NCBI RefSeq assembly: GCF_031844705.1
Contig: NZ_CP134609.1
Location: 5,208,001 to 5,272,000, forward strand
Source: Streptomyces sp. ITFR-16
GTDB taxonomy: Bacteria; Actinomycetota; Actinomycetes; Streptomycetales; Streptomycetaceae
Reading direction: 5' to 3'
DNA length: 64,000 bases
Of this stretch, positions 35,722 through 43,578 are shown piece by piece. The position numbers and the translations under genes were made by a program. Below the pieces are notes generated by a model. It made no database searches. It was not told where the DNA came from and saw only the letters and a list, made by a program, of their open reading frames with translations. The stretch's first letter is position 1; each line of letters starts with the position of its first letter.

Positions 35722-35844
35722 GCCTCCACGCTGGCAGCCGCGCCCCGGCCCGTCAACAGGGGGAATACTGGAACAGGGGCGGGGAAACCGGGCAGTGACG
35801 CACCAGCCCGCTCGCCGTACAGACGCAGGACAGAAAGGGTGGAC

Positions 35845-36642
35845 ATGACGACCGTCGGATTCCTCTACCCGGGCCACTTCGCGGAGGACGACTACCCGCG
35901 CATGGAGATCCTGCTCGACAGCACCATCAGACTCGTCGTCCACCACACCGAGAGCCCCGACAGCGCCTACCGCGAGGAGGCCCTGCGCGAGCTGGGCACC
36001 CCCGGCCGGCTCGCCGCGGGCACCGAGGAGCTCCAGCGGGCCGGGGTGCAGGCCATCGTCTGGGCCTGCGACGCCGGGAGTTTCCTGTACGGACCCGAGG
36101 GCGCCCATGACCAGGTCGCCGCCCTGGCCCGCGCCACGGGCGTGCCCGCGTCCAGCACCTCCATCGGCTTCCTGCACGCCGCGCGGAAGCTGGGCGCCAA
36201 CCGGGTCGCGGTCGCCGCGAGCTACCCCGAGGACATCGCCGCCCGCTTCACCGGCTTCGTCGAGTCCGCCGGTCTGGAGGTGGCCGCCACGCACGCGGCG
36301 GGCGCCGCCGACGCCGCCGAGGTCGCGGCCTGGACCCCGGAGCGGGTGCGGGAGCTGGCCCTGGCGGCGGACCACCCCGACGCGGACGCGGTGCTGCTCC
36401 CCGACACCGCCCTGCACACCGTCGCCCAGCTCTCCGGCCTGGAGGAGGCGCTCGGCAAGCCGGTCCTCACCGCGAACCAGGTGACCGTCCGCGAGGCCCT
36501 GCGGCTCGCCGACCGCCCCGCCTTCTCGCCGGGGCTCGGCGCGCTCTTCGAGTCCCGCGAGTCGCCCCCGGCCCCGGTGACCTGGGGCAGCGGCCGGTCG
36601 TACGCCCACGGCAACCGGGGTGCGGGGCACGGCCCGGAATAA
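35845..36642 (+). CDS. Asp/Glu racemase superfamily enzyme (maleate isomerase/EutA-like)
   Basis: 265 residues. The first catalytic Cys region is IVWACDAGSF. The second half has LLPDTALHTV, where related maleate isomerases and arylmalonate decarboxylases carry Cys-Thr; here the Cys position is Asp. A single-Cys enzyme would act like a decarboxylase or another non-racemising enzyme. EutA proteins of ectoine utilisation belong to this superfamily, and an Ehu-type importer lies 1.2 kb away, so a link is plausible but unproven. It starts at ATG 35845, divergent from the dehydrogenase. Confidence 0.72.
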   Translation: MTTVGFLYPGHFAEDDYPRMEILLDSTIRLVVHHTESPDSAYREEALRELGTPGRLAAGTEELQRAGVQAIVWACDAGSFLYGPEGAHDQVAALARATGVPASSTSIGFLHAARKLGANRVAVAASYPEDIAARFTGFVESAGLEVAATHAAGAADAAEVAAWTPERVRELALAADHPDADAVLLPDTALHTVAQLSGLEEALGKPVLTANQVTVREALRLADRPAFSPGLGALFESRESPPAPVTWGSGRSYAHGNRGAGHGPE

Positions 36643-36714
36643 ACGGAGACAGCCTCCTGTTTGTCTGGTCCGGACACCCAAAGGTTTGACGCGCACCACC
36701 GGAGAGGCCAGGAC

Positions 36715-37812
36715 GTGGACGAGATTCGAGGCGACGAGATCCGTGGCAAGGCGGAGGGAACGGCGCCCGTACCCCTTTCCGTGCTGGACCTGGTGACCGT
36801 GGGGCAGGGCCGCACCGCGACCCAGGCCCTGCGCACCGGCGTGGAGATCGCCCAGCTGGCCGAGCGCCGGGGCTTCCACCGCTACTGGGTGGCCGAGCAC
36901 CACTCCATGCCCGGCGTCGCCTCGTCCTCGCCGGCCGTGATCCTGGCCCACACCGCCGCCCGCACCGAGCGCATCCGCCTCGGCTCGGGCGGCGTCATGC
37001 TGCCCAACCACGCCCCGCTCGTCATCGCCGAGCAGTTCGGCACCCTGGAGGCCATGGCCCCGGGCCGCATCGACCTCGGCCTCGGCCGGGCGCCCGGCAC
37101 CGACGGCGCCACCGCCGCCGCCCTGCGCCGCACGGACCGGCTCAACGAGGGGGCGGACGACTTCCCCCAGCAGCTCATGGAGCTGACCCGGTTCCTGGAC
37201 GACGACTTCCCCGACGGCCACCCCTACGCCCGCATCCACGCGGTCCCCGGACCCGTCCAGGCCACCTCCGAGGGCGGCGTCCAGTCCCCGGCCCGCCCGC
37301 CCCTGTGGCTTCTCGGCTCCTCCGGCTTCAGCGCCCGGCTGGCCGGGATGCTCGGGCTGCCCTTCGCCTTCGCCCACCACTTCTCGGCCCAGAACACCAT
37401 CCCGGCCCTGGAGCTGTACCGGGAGTCCTTCAAGCCGTCCGCGGTGCTGGACGCCCCGTACGCCCTGATCGGCGTCGCCGCGCTGGCCGCCGACGACGAG
37501 CGCGAGGCCCGCCGCCAGGTGCTGACCGGCGCCCTGTCGATGCTCCGGCTGCGCTCGGGCCGCCCCGGTCTCGTCCCCACGCCCGAGGAGGCGGAGGCGT
37601 ACGCCTTCTCCCCGATGGAGCGCGAGTTCGTCGACAGCTGGCTCGTCAACATCGTCCACGGCACCGCCGACGAGGTCCGTGTCGGCCTCGACGACCTGGC
37701 CAAGCGCACCGGCGCCGACGAGCTGATGATCACCGCCAACGCCCACGGCGGCGAGGCCCGCCTGCGCAGCTACGGCCTCATCGCCGACGCGTACGGCCTG
37801 CCGGGGGCGTGA
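36715..37812 (+). CDS. Luciferase-like flavin monooxygenase (MsnO8-type LLM)
   Basis: 365 residues of the bacterial luciferase-like TIM-barrel family: [75 protein letters not shown], and [23 protein letters not shown]. It uses reduced flavin (FMNH2 or F420) for oxygenation; the substrate cannot be told. GGAGAGG (36701-36707) supports GTG 36715. It lies 72 bp after the racemase-like gene, possibly as one operon, and is convergent with cdgA (4 bp between stops). Confidence 0.87.
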   Translation: MDEIRGDEIRGKAEGTAPVPLSVLDLVTVGQGRTATQALRTGVEIAQLAERRGFHRYWVAEHHSMPGVASSSPAVILAHTAARTERIRLGSGGVMLPNHAPLVIAEQFGTLEAMAPGRIDLGLGRAPGTDGATAAALRRTDRLNEGADDFPQQLMELTRFLDDDFPDGHPYARIHAVPGPVQATSEGGVQSPARPPLWLLGSSGFSARLAGMLGLPFAFAHHFSAQNTIPALELYRESFKPSAVLDAPYALIGVAALAADDEREARRQVLTGALSMLRLRSGRPGLVPTPEEAEAYAFSPMEREFVDSWLVNIVHGTADEVRVGLDDLAKRTGADELMITANAHGGEARLRSYGLIADAYGLPGA

Positions 37813-37816
37813 GCCC

Positions 37817-39673
37817 TCAGGCCTCCAGGGCGCGGGTGCCGATCAGTTCCGCGATGCGCTCCGGGGCGACCGCGCGCGAGTAGAGCCAGCCCTGTCCGGT
37901 GTCGCAGCCGATCCTGCGCAGCCGTTCCGCCTGGCCGGCCGTCTCCACGCACTCCGCGGTGACGGTCAGGCCCAGGCGGTGGGCCAGCTGGACCATCGCC
38001 TCGACGATCGTCTCGTCGGCGGGGCTGGGGTGCGTCCCGTCCTCGTAGCGGAAACCGCGTACGAAGGCGCCGTCCAGCTTCAGTACGGAGACCGGCAGCC
38101 GGCTGAGATAGGCGAGGTTGGAGTAGCCGGTGCCGAAGTCGTCGATGGCGATGCGGACGCCCATGTCGCTGAGTGCCTGGAGCGCCTGGAGCGGCCGGCC
38201 CGCCGACCCCATCACCGCGGACTCGGTCAGCTCCAGCTGGAGCAGCGCCGGGTCGAGACCGGTCTCCGCGAGGATCTCCGCGACATCGGTCACCAGGTCG
38301 GAGTCCCAGACCTGGCGCACCGCGACGTTGACGCTGATGAACAGCGGCGGCTCCGCCGGATGGTCGAGCTGCCAGCGCCGGGCCTGCCGGCACGCCGACC
38401 GCAGCACCCACCGCCCGAGCTGCACGATCGAACCGTCCTCCTCGGCGATCGCGACGAACCGATTCGGCGAGAGCATGCCGAACTGCGGGTGGTTCCAGCG
38501 CACCAGCGCCTCCACCCCCCGCACGACCCCGTCGGCCATGCCGACCAGCGGCTGGTACTCGATGGTGAACTCGCCGCGCTCCACGGCCGGGCGGAGATTG
38601 GACGACAGGGCCTGACGGGTCATCCGGTGGGCGTTGCGCTCCGGGTCGAAGAGCGTCCAGCGGGCCTTGCCGTCGGCCTTCGCCCAGTACAGCGTCGTGT
38701 CGGCGGCCTGCATCAGGCCCGTGGCCGAGGTGCCCGCGACGGGCCGCTCCACCACGCCGATCGACGCGGAGACCGAGAGCCGCTGCCCGGCCAGGTCGAA
38801 GGGCTGCTGCACCGCGCTCAGCACCGCGCGGGCGAGATCGGTCAGCTGCTGCGTACCGGTGGACGACTCCACGAGGATCGCGAACTCGTCGCCGCCCAGG
38901 CGCGCCACCAGATGGGCCCCGGTCGGGTGCGGGGCCTCCTGCTCGGCGCAGTCCGTGAGCCGGGCCGCGACGGCGGCCAGCAGCCGGTCGCCGACACGGT
39001 GGCCCAGGGTGTCGTTGACGGCCTTGAAGCCGTCCAGGTCGAGGTAGACGAGCCCGATCCGGCCCCGCCCGGGAAGGCTGTCGTCGTGGTACGGAGCCGT
39101 CTCCAGGACGGCCGAGAGCCGCTCGAAGAACAGCGTCCGGTTGGGCAGCCGGGTCACCGGGTCGTGCATCTGGAGATGGCGCAGCCGCTTCTGGAGCTCG
39201 CGCCGGTCGCTGACGTCCGCGACGGAGAGCAGCACCTGACCGGGCGCGGTTCCCTCGGCCGGCTCCTGTGCCCCCGGCATCGGGACGACGGTGATCTCGG
39301 CCCACAGCGAACGCCCGTCGGGGTGCTTGAGCCGGCGGGTGCAGCGGAAGCGGGAGCGCCGGCCGTGCAGCACCTCGCGGTACGCGTGCCAGGTGCGGCC
39401 GTCCGCCGCGAGGTCGACCAGATCGGATGCGGACTGCGCGGTCAGCGCCGCAGCGCCGACGCCGGTCAGTGCCGCGAGCGCCTCGTTGGCGGTGACGATC
39501 AGCCCTTCGTGGTCCACGACGGCCATCGGGAGCGTGGCGGCCCGGAACGCCGCCCGGTAGTCGTGCGCCTCGGAGCCGGGCGGCCACGTCTCGTGACGCT
39601 CCGTGTCCGCAGGGGGCGGGGCAGAGGGTGCTGTGCCTTCCGGGGGCCTGCGCCCTTCGGAGGTTTCGCTCAC
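37817..39673 (-). CDS. cdgA: PAS-GGDEF-EAL cyclic-di-GMP protein (CdgA-like)
   Basis: 618 residues. A PAS domain (about 38-165; VVDHEGLIVTANEAL) is followed by GGDEF (about 170-330, with intact RLGGDEF) and EAL (about 345-610, with EALVRW, ELTES and DDFGTGYSN). Both catalytic signatures look intact. It would make and/or degrade c-di-GMP, which in Streptomyces controls development through BldD. Its order and the neighbouring genes suggest CdgA, a known BldD target, but I found no convincing BldD box upstream. GGGAG lies about 7 nt before GTG 39673. No membrane helices are seen. Confidence 0.88.
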   Translation of the reverse strand: MSETSEGRRPPEGTAPSAPPPADTERHETWPPGSEAHDYRAAFRAATLPMAVVDHEGLIVTANEALAALTGVGAAALTAQSASDLVDLAADGRTWHAYREVLHGRRSRFRCTRRLKHPDGRSLWAEITVVPMPGAQEPAEGTAPGQVLLSVADVSDRRELQKRLRHLQMHDPVTRLPNRTLFFERLSAVLETAPYHDDSLPGRGRIGLVYLDLDGFKAVNDTLGHRVGDRLLAAVAARLTDCAEQEAPHPTGAHLVARLGGDEFAILVESSTGTQQLTDLARAVLSAVQQPFDLAGQRLSVSASIGVVERPVAGTSATGLMQAADTTLYWAKADGKARWTLFDPERNAHRMTRQALSSNLRPAVERGEFTIEYQPLVGMADGVVRGVEALVRWNHPQFGMLSPNRFVAIAEEDGSIVQLGRWVLRSACRQARRWQLDHPAEPPLFISVNVAVRQVWDSDLVTDVAEILAETGLDPALLQLELTESAVMGSAGRPLQALQALSDMGVRIAIDDFGTGYSNLAYLSRLPVSVLKLDGAFVRGFRYEDGTHPSPADETIVEAMVQLAHRLGLTVTAECVETAGQAERLRRIGCDTGQGWLYSRAVAPERIAELIGTRALEA

Positions 39674-40065
39674 CGTTCGCTCCCGCCCTGCAGTTCTGTC
39701 CCGGACACCTCTGGTCGGACTGGCCCGCCGCGTGGAGCGCCGTCGTCAGAGGCGGAAACCGCGCAGGAAAGCGAGGTGAAGCATAGAGGCTGGCACCTCG
39801 GCCGTTCCAGCGCCCCGAGCTTTCCGGACCCCGCGTCCGCCGCGCATGGGCCATTCGCGCACCGATCCGGTTTGCCCATGCCTGATTGTTTCTGCGCGGC
39901 TCTGTCCTCTCTCGTCCCTCTCACGTTGCGTCGGTGATCGATTGTGACTGTCCGTGAAAACGGTGCCGGTCGCGGCCGCTGACCCGCCTGGGCCAGCTCA
40001 ACAGGACGAACCTCGCGAAACATCACAGAGTGGTGAGGTGTCCGCACCCCGCACCGGAGGTAGAT
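39674..40065. other. Divergent intergenic region between cdgA and the M6-type peptidase gene
   Basis: About 390 bp holding the promoters of both genes. An AT-richer stretch around 39860-39965 is the likely regulatory core. I see GTGATCGATTGTGAC-like sequence near 39935 but no site that clearly matches a known Streptomyces regulator. Confidence 0.4.
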
Positions 40066-41307
40066 GTGCCGCGTCAGCACGGACCCGGAGGAGTGGAGAG
40101 ACCGCGTCCGCGCGCCGTGGCGGCCGGACTGATCTCCCTGCTGGCGCTCGCCGCCACCTCGCTCGTCGCGGGGCCGGCCGTGGCCGCCACCGGTGACGCG
40201 GCTCCCTGCGCGCTGCCCCGGACCGAGGCCCACCACTCCCTCGGCGTCGACCGCTGGAACGGCGCCTACCCGCGCCCCGACCACCCCCTCGACGCGGTCA
40301 TGGTCTTCCTGTCCTTCCCCGACGCGAAGCCCGTCACCACGCCCGCCGAACTGACCTCCGACTACTTCCCGGCCACCACGCAGTTCTTCCAGCGCGCCTC
40401 GTACGGGAAGTTCGTCCTACGCCCGCACCTGCAGCAGCGGTGGATCCGGATGCCCAAACCGTCCACCTGGTACGGGATACAGCGTGACTGGGACAACGAC
40501 CGGCGCGGCGCCTACCTGCGCGACGCGATCGACGCGGCGGACCCCGAGGTCGACTTCTCGCAGTACGACATCGTCTATCTCGTCGCGGATCCGGACGCTC
40601 CGGGCGTCGACTCCGACGCCACCAAGGTCGTCAACTTCGACCGGCCGCTGCACGCCGACGGCACGGACATCCGGCGCGTCGTCACCGTCTTCGAACAGCA
40701 CCCCCCGGACCACAACGTCCTGGCCCACGAGACCGGACACGTCTTCGACCTGCCCGACCTCTACCACCGCCCCTCCGACGGCAAGGGCGACTGGGACACC
40801 TATGTCGGCGACTGGGACGTCATGGGCAGCCAGTTCGGCCTCTCGCCCGATCTCTTCGGCTGGCACAAGTGGAAGCTGGGCTGGCTGGACGACCGGCAGG
40901 TGACCTGTATCCAGAGCGACCGGCTCGTCACCCTCGAACCGATGGCGGCCGTCCCCGTGGCCGGTGCGTCCCTCGGGACCCGGCTCGCCGTGATCAGGAC
41001 CGGCGAGGGCAGCGCCGTGGCCGTCGAGGCCCGCAGCTCCACCGGCAACGACCGCTCGGGCTGCACCGAGGGCGTCCTGCTCTACCGGGTCCGCAACGAG
41101 ACCGCGTCGGGCGGCGGGCCGGTCGACGTGCTGGACACCCACCCCGACACCGACGCCTGCTGGGACCGGTCGGTCTATCCGCCGCTCGCGGACGCCCCGC
41201 TGCGTGTCGGCGAGACCTACTCCGTGCCCGGCGGACACACCACGATCGAGGTCGCCGACCGCACGCCGTCGGGCGCCTGGACGGTCCGGATCACCACCGG
41301 GACGTGA
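40066..41307 (+). CDS. Secreted M6-type metallopeptidase
   Basis: 413 residues. The signal peptide (AVAAGLISLLALAATSLVAGPAVA) is cleaved near 41. The catalytic domain has the zinc motif HETGH at 221-225 followed by VFDLPDLY, the immune-inhibitor-A-like (M6) pattern. A beta-rich C-terminal part contains several cysteines. GGAGG (40056-40060) lies 5 nt before GTG 40066, favouring it over GTG 40030. It would act outside the cell on unknown proteins. It stands alone before tRNA-Lys copy 3. Confidence 0.85.
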   Translation: MPRQHGPGGVERPRPRAVAAGLISLLALAATSLVAGPAVAATGDAAPCALPRTEAHHSLGVDRWNGAYPRPDHPLDAVMVFLSFPDAKPVTTPAELTSDYFPATTQFFQRASYGKFVLRPHLQQRWIRMPKPSTWYGIQRDWDNDRRGAYLRDAIDAADPEVDFSQYDIVYLVADPDAPGVDSDATKVVNFDRPLHADGTDIRRVVTVFEQHPPDHNVLAHETGHVFDLPDLYHRPSDGKGDWDTYVGDWDVMGSQFGLSPDLFGWHKWKLGWLDDRQVTCIQSDRLVTLEPMAAVPVAGASLGTRLAVIRTGEGSAVAVEARSSTGNDRSGCTEGVLLYRVRNETASGGGPVDVLDTHPDTDACWDRSVYPPLADAPLRVGETYSVPGGHTTIEVADRTPSGAWTVRITTGT

Positions 41308-41339
41308 GCCTCGCCGGCCACCACGCCGACGACAACGAA

Positions 41340-41369
41340 GAAGCCCCCTCGCTCTCGCGAGGGGGCTTC
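41340..41369. terminator. Hairpin terminator between M6 gene and tRNA-Lys copy 3
   Basis: A perfect 13-bp stem (41340-41352 with 41357-41369) and 4-nt loop lie 9 bp beyond the leftward tRNA 3' end and 32 bp after the rightward peptidase stop. It can serve both. Confidence 0.85.
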
Positions 41370-41378
41370 CTCCGTCTG

Positions 41379-41452
41379 TGCGCCGCCAGGGACTCGAACC
41401 CCGGACCCGCTGATTAAGAGTCAGCTGCTCTAACCAACTGAGCTAGCGGCGC
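41379..41452 (-). tRNA. tRNA-Lys (CTT), copy 3
   Basis: 74 nt, identical to the copies at 13932 and 21599, again preceded by GTCAGCAG. Its first 10 nt overlap the 3' end of the leftward prim-pol-like CDS, whose TAG stop lies inside the tRNA acceptor/D-arm junction. Transcription could therefore come partly from that gene; a TAAGGT hexamer within the CDS end is a possible -10. Confidence 0.97.
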
Positions 41453-42162
41453 CTGCTGACGTCGTAGACCTTAGCACCCTGATCGGCGGGAGGAAAAATC
41501 GAAATACGAGGAGTCCGGGCGGGTGCCGAACGGGCCACCCGGACGCAGGCCCAGAGCAGGACGTCGGGCCCCGGGAGCCAGGGGCTGCGGGTGTCCGGCG
41601 CGACCAGCCAGCGCGGCCCGGAGAAGCTCGCATCGCAGGTCAGCGGCGGCACCGTCACCGCGTCACCCGTGCCGTGGCAGAGCAGCGGGGGCACCTTCGC
41701 ACCGCCGCCTTCGCGTCCCTCGGCGGGCCGCCCGGAGCCCGCTCCCGGGCCGCCGCCCCACTCCTCCCAGTCCAGCAGCGAGGGCAGCCGCTGGGCGGTG
41801 CCGGGGGAGGCGAACAGCAGCATCCGGCCGCGGTGCGTGGCGACCGGTCCCGAGCCCGGGCCGTCGGCCCACAGGTGCTCCAGCATCCGGCGCCCGAACA
41901 GCGTGGGCACATTCACCACGTCGAACGCCGCACCGCACGGCAGCACTCCGGGCGCGGTCGGGTGCGACTCCCACTGGGCCAGGGTGCTGCGCGGATACGC
42001 CGTCGCCCCGGCCAGCCACGCGGCACCGGCCGCGGTGACCTGAGCCGTCTGGTTCCCCGCCTGCTCGCGCAGGACGGAGAAGATGTCGGCTTCGTGACCG
42101 GCGCGGTGGTGGGGTCCGTCGCCGTGGTGCAGGGTCGTTTCGTCGGGCAGCCATGCGGTCAT
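41443..42162 (-). CDS. Prim-pol-like conserved Streptomyces protein
   Basis: 239 residues. It resembles the N-terminal part of proteins annotated as bifunctional DNA primase/polymerase in Streptomyces: VLPCGAAFDVVNVPTLFGRRMLEHL, GRMLLFASPGTAQRLPSLLDWEEWGG, and a C-terminal WLVAPDTRSPWLPGP plus KVYDVSRRR. I do not see a complete catalytic Asp/His set, so enzymatic activity is doubtful. ATG 42162 lacks a clear SD; GTG 42168 is an alternative. The last codons run into tRNA-Lys copy 3. Confidence 0.6.
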   Translation of the reverse strand: MTAWLPDETTLHHGDGPHHRAGHEADIFSVLREQAGNQTAQVTAAGAAWLAGATAYPRSTLAQWESHPTAPGVLPCGAAFDVVNVPTLFGRRMLEHLWADGPGSGPVATHRGRMLLFASPGTAQRLPSLLDWEEWGGGPGAGSGRPAEGREGGGAKVPPLLCHGTGDAVTVPPLTCDASFSGPRWLVAPDTRSPWLPGPDVLLWACVRVARSAPARTPRISIFPPADQGAKVYDVSRRR

Positions 42163-42419
42163 GTGCACAGGTCTACCGGGAGTGATCAAGCGGATTCCGA
42201 GAGTTGCGGAAAAATGGTGCACGGTAACCGCGCGAGGAGTATGGTTCGCGCGGGCATATGCCGGTGGTGCTACCCGGCTCGACGGCGAGGCGGTCGGCGG
42301 TGCCGATCCCTGGCCGGCTGTCAGAGGTCGGGTTCGGGCGGCTCGGACCCGGCCGATGTCCCGGAACCCAATCCTTTTCGGAATAAGGAATTCCGATGGT
42401 GACCGATTGGGGAACTCCC

Positions 42420-42448
42420 TTGAACGGGTGATCCGGCCTTGTTAGTTT
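42420..42448 (+). promoter_or_regulatory. SigA/HrdB-type promoter of the small secreted protein gene
   Basis: TTGAAC (42420-42425), 17-bp spacer and TAGTTT (42443-42448) lie about 55 bp before the TTG start. The 340-bp region 42163-42503 is clearly AT-richer than its surroundings and also has the small inverted repeat CGGAAT..ATTCCG near 42380. Confidence 0.7.
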
Positions 42449-42503
42449 TGGGCCGTCGAGTTCCATGCCAAGAAATTCACTCGAAGCCTGAAAGGGGTTT
42501 GTC

Positions 42504-42947
42504 TTGAAGATGCGCAAGGCTGTCAGGTCGCTCTTCGTCGCTGCTGTGGCGATAGGCACGACTGTGGCATTCCAAGGGGTGGCTTCCGCAGCAAGCTATA
42601 CGTACCGGGCCACCAATGTCAGCGGTGGCCCCGACTGGGGCCAGTTGAAGGCGTGCTCGAACGTCAATTACAACGGAGAAGCGGGGAGGGCGTGCTTCCA
42701 GCCGAACGGTGACAAATTCTGGGTCCAGGACCTCAAGGACGACGGGCATCACGTCGAGATGAACGCCCAGGTCAACATCAACGGCAATTGGTATCACTGC
42801 CTGGATTATCACGGCGCCGCAGCGGGCTGGACATACTGCTCTTTCGCGTCGGTCGTACCTGAGAATGCGAGAATTGCGTACAACTCCTCCGTCTGGGAGG
42901 GGAGCAAGCTGCTGAGCACAGGCACCCTGCTGGCCACTGACACATAG
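42504..42947 (+). CDS. Small secreted four-cysteine protein, unknown function
   Basis: 147 residues. The signal peptide (VRSLFVAAVAIGTTVAFQGVASA) is cleaved near residue 29. The mature part of about 118 residues is Asn/Tyr/Trp-rich with four cysteines (KACSN, RACFQ, YHCLDY, TYCSF), enough for two disulphides. AAGGGG is 6 nt from TTG 42504 and 12 nt from ATG 42510, so TTG is preferred. Codon use is unlike the neighbours (ata, aga, caa, att, aca occur), and GC is low for the window, suggesting recent acquisition or a short fast-evolving gene. No family recognised. Confidence 0.8.
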   Translation: MKMRKAVRSLFVAAVAIGTTVAFQGVASAASYTYRATNVSGGPDWGQLKACSNVNYNGEAGRACFQPNGDKFWVQDLKDDGHHVEMNAQVNINGNWYHCLDYHGAAAGWTYCSFASVVPENARIAYNSSVWEGSKLLSTGTLLATDT

Positions 42948-43134
42948 AACATGCCTCGCGTGGTGGGTTTCGCGACATCCCGCAGGCCGGTGAAGGCGGC
43001 AGGGCCTCGGTCTTCCAGCGGTCGCGGAGGAGTGCGGCAAGCTGTGCCGCGCCCGCCTGCTCGGTGGTCGGGCCGGCCGGCAGCCGCACACGAGCCGGCG
43101 GGCGCCCTTCGCCGTGGCCGGCACCGGAATCCGT

Positions 43135-43473
43135 CTATGACCGCGGTTGGTTCAGCAGACTGCGGCCGAACTCGACCATCTTGCGCGCGTAGTCCTCGGT
43201 CCACTCCGCCCGCTCCGCGATGTCCGCGGTCGTGAGCCGGTCGAACCGGCGCGGATCCGCCAGCTGGGCGGCGGCGACCGCCTGGAACTCGACCGCGCGG
43301 TCGGTCGCCGCACGGAACGCCAGCGCGAGTTCGGTCGCCCGGCCGAGCAGCTCCTTGGGATCGTCCATCGACTCCAGGTCGAAGAAGTGCTCGGGGTCCG
43401 CGACCGCCGCGGACGGCTCGAAGAGCAGGGGTGCCGGGCGCAGCCGCTGCTCGTTCCGCTCGGGTTGTGGCAT
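43135..43473 (-). CDS. Small conserved protein with HTH-like C-terminus
   Basis: 112 residues. A strong GGAGGAGG about 9 nt before the ATG supports the start at 43473. The N-terminus is proline-rich. A predicted helical part follows (PKELLGRATELALAFRAATDRAVEFQAVAA), then RFDRLTTADIAERAEWTEDYARKMVEFGR, which looks like a helix-turn-helix. It is last of the leftward nuclease-helicase operon, 105 bp after the helicase stop. It may bind DNA or partner proteins; no family is recognised. Confidence 0.7.
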   Translation of the reverse strand: MPQPERNEQRLRPAPLLFEPSAAVADPEHFFDLESMDDPKELLGRATELALAFRAATDRAVEFQAVAAAQLADPRRFDRLTTADIAERAEWTEDYARKMVEFGRSLLNQPRS

Positions 43474-43578
43474 GTGGTTGTTCCTCCTCCGGTGGGCCCG
43501 ACGGCCACCCTCCATTGTCCAGCCCTCCGCAAGGGCGCTCACGAGGGAGTGCGACGCCCCCGCCGCGCCCCCGCGCAC

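Noticed and set aside
33481-35844. Upstream extension of the racemase-like frame (more than 780 codons) antisense to ehuB and the dehydrogenase
   Set aside because: The extension is a shadow of the opposite-strand genes; ATG 35845 starts the conserved fold.
39930-39960. Possible BldD box upstream of cdgA
   Set aside because: The sequence GTGATCGATTGTGAC does not form the GTGAnnTCAC-type inverted repeat closely enough.
42173-42559. Antisense 128-codon frame over the small secreted protein promoter
   Set aside because: It lies opposite a convincing promoter, SD and signal peptide gene, and shows no family resemblance.
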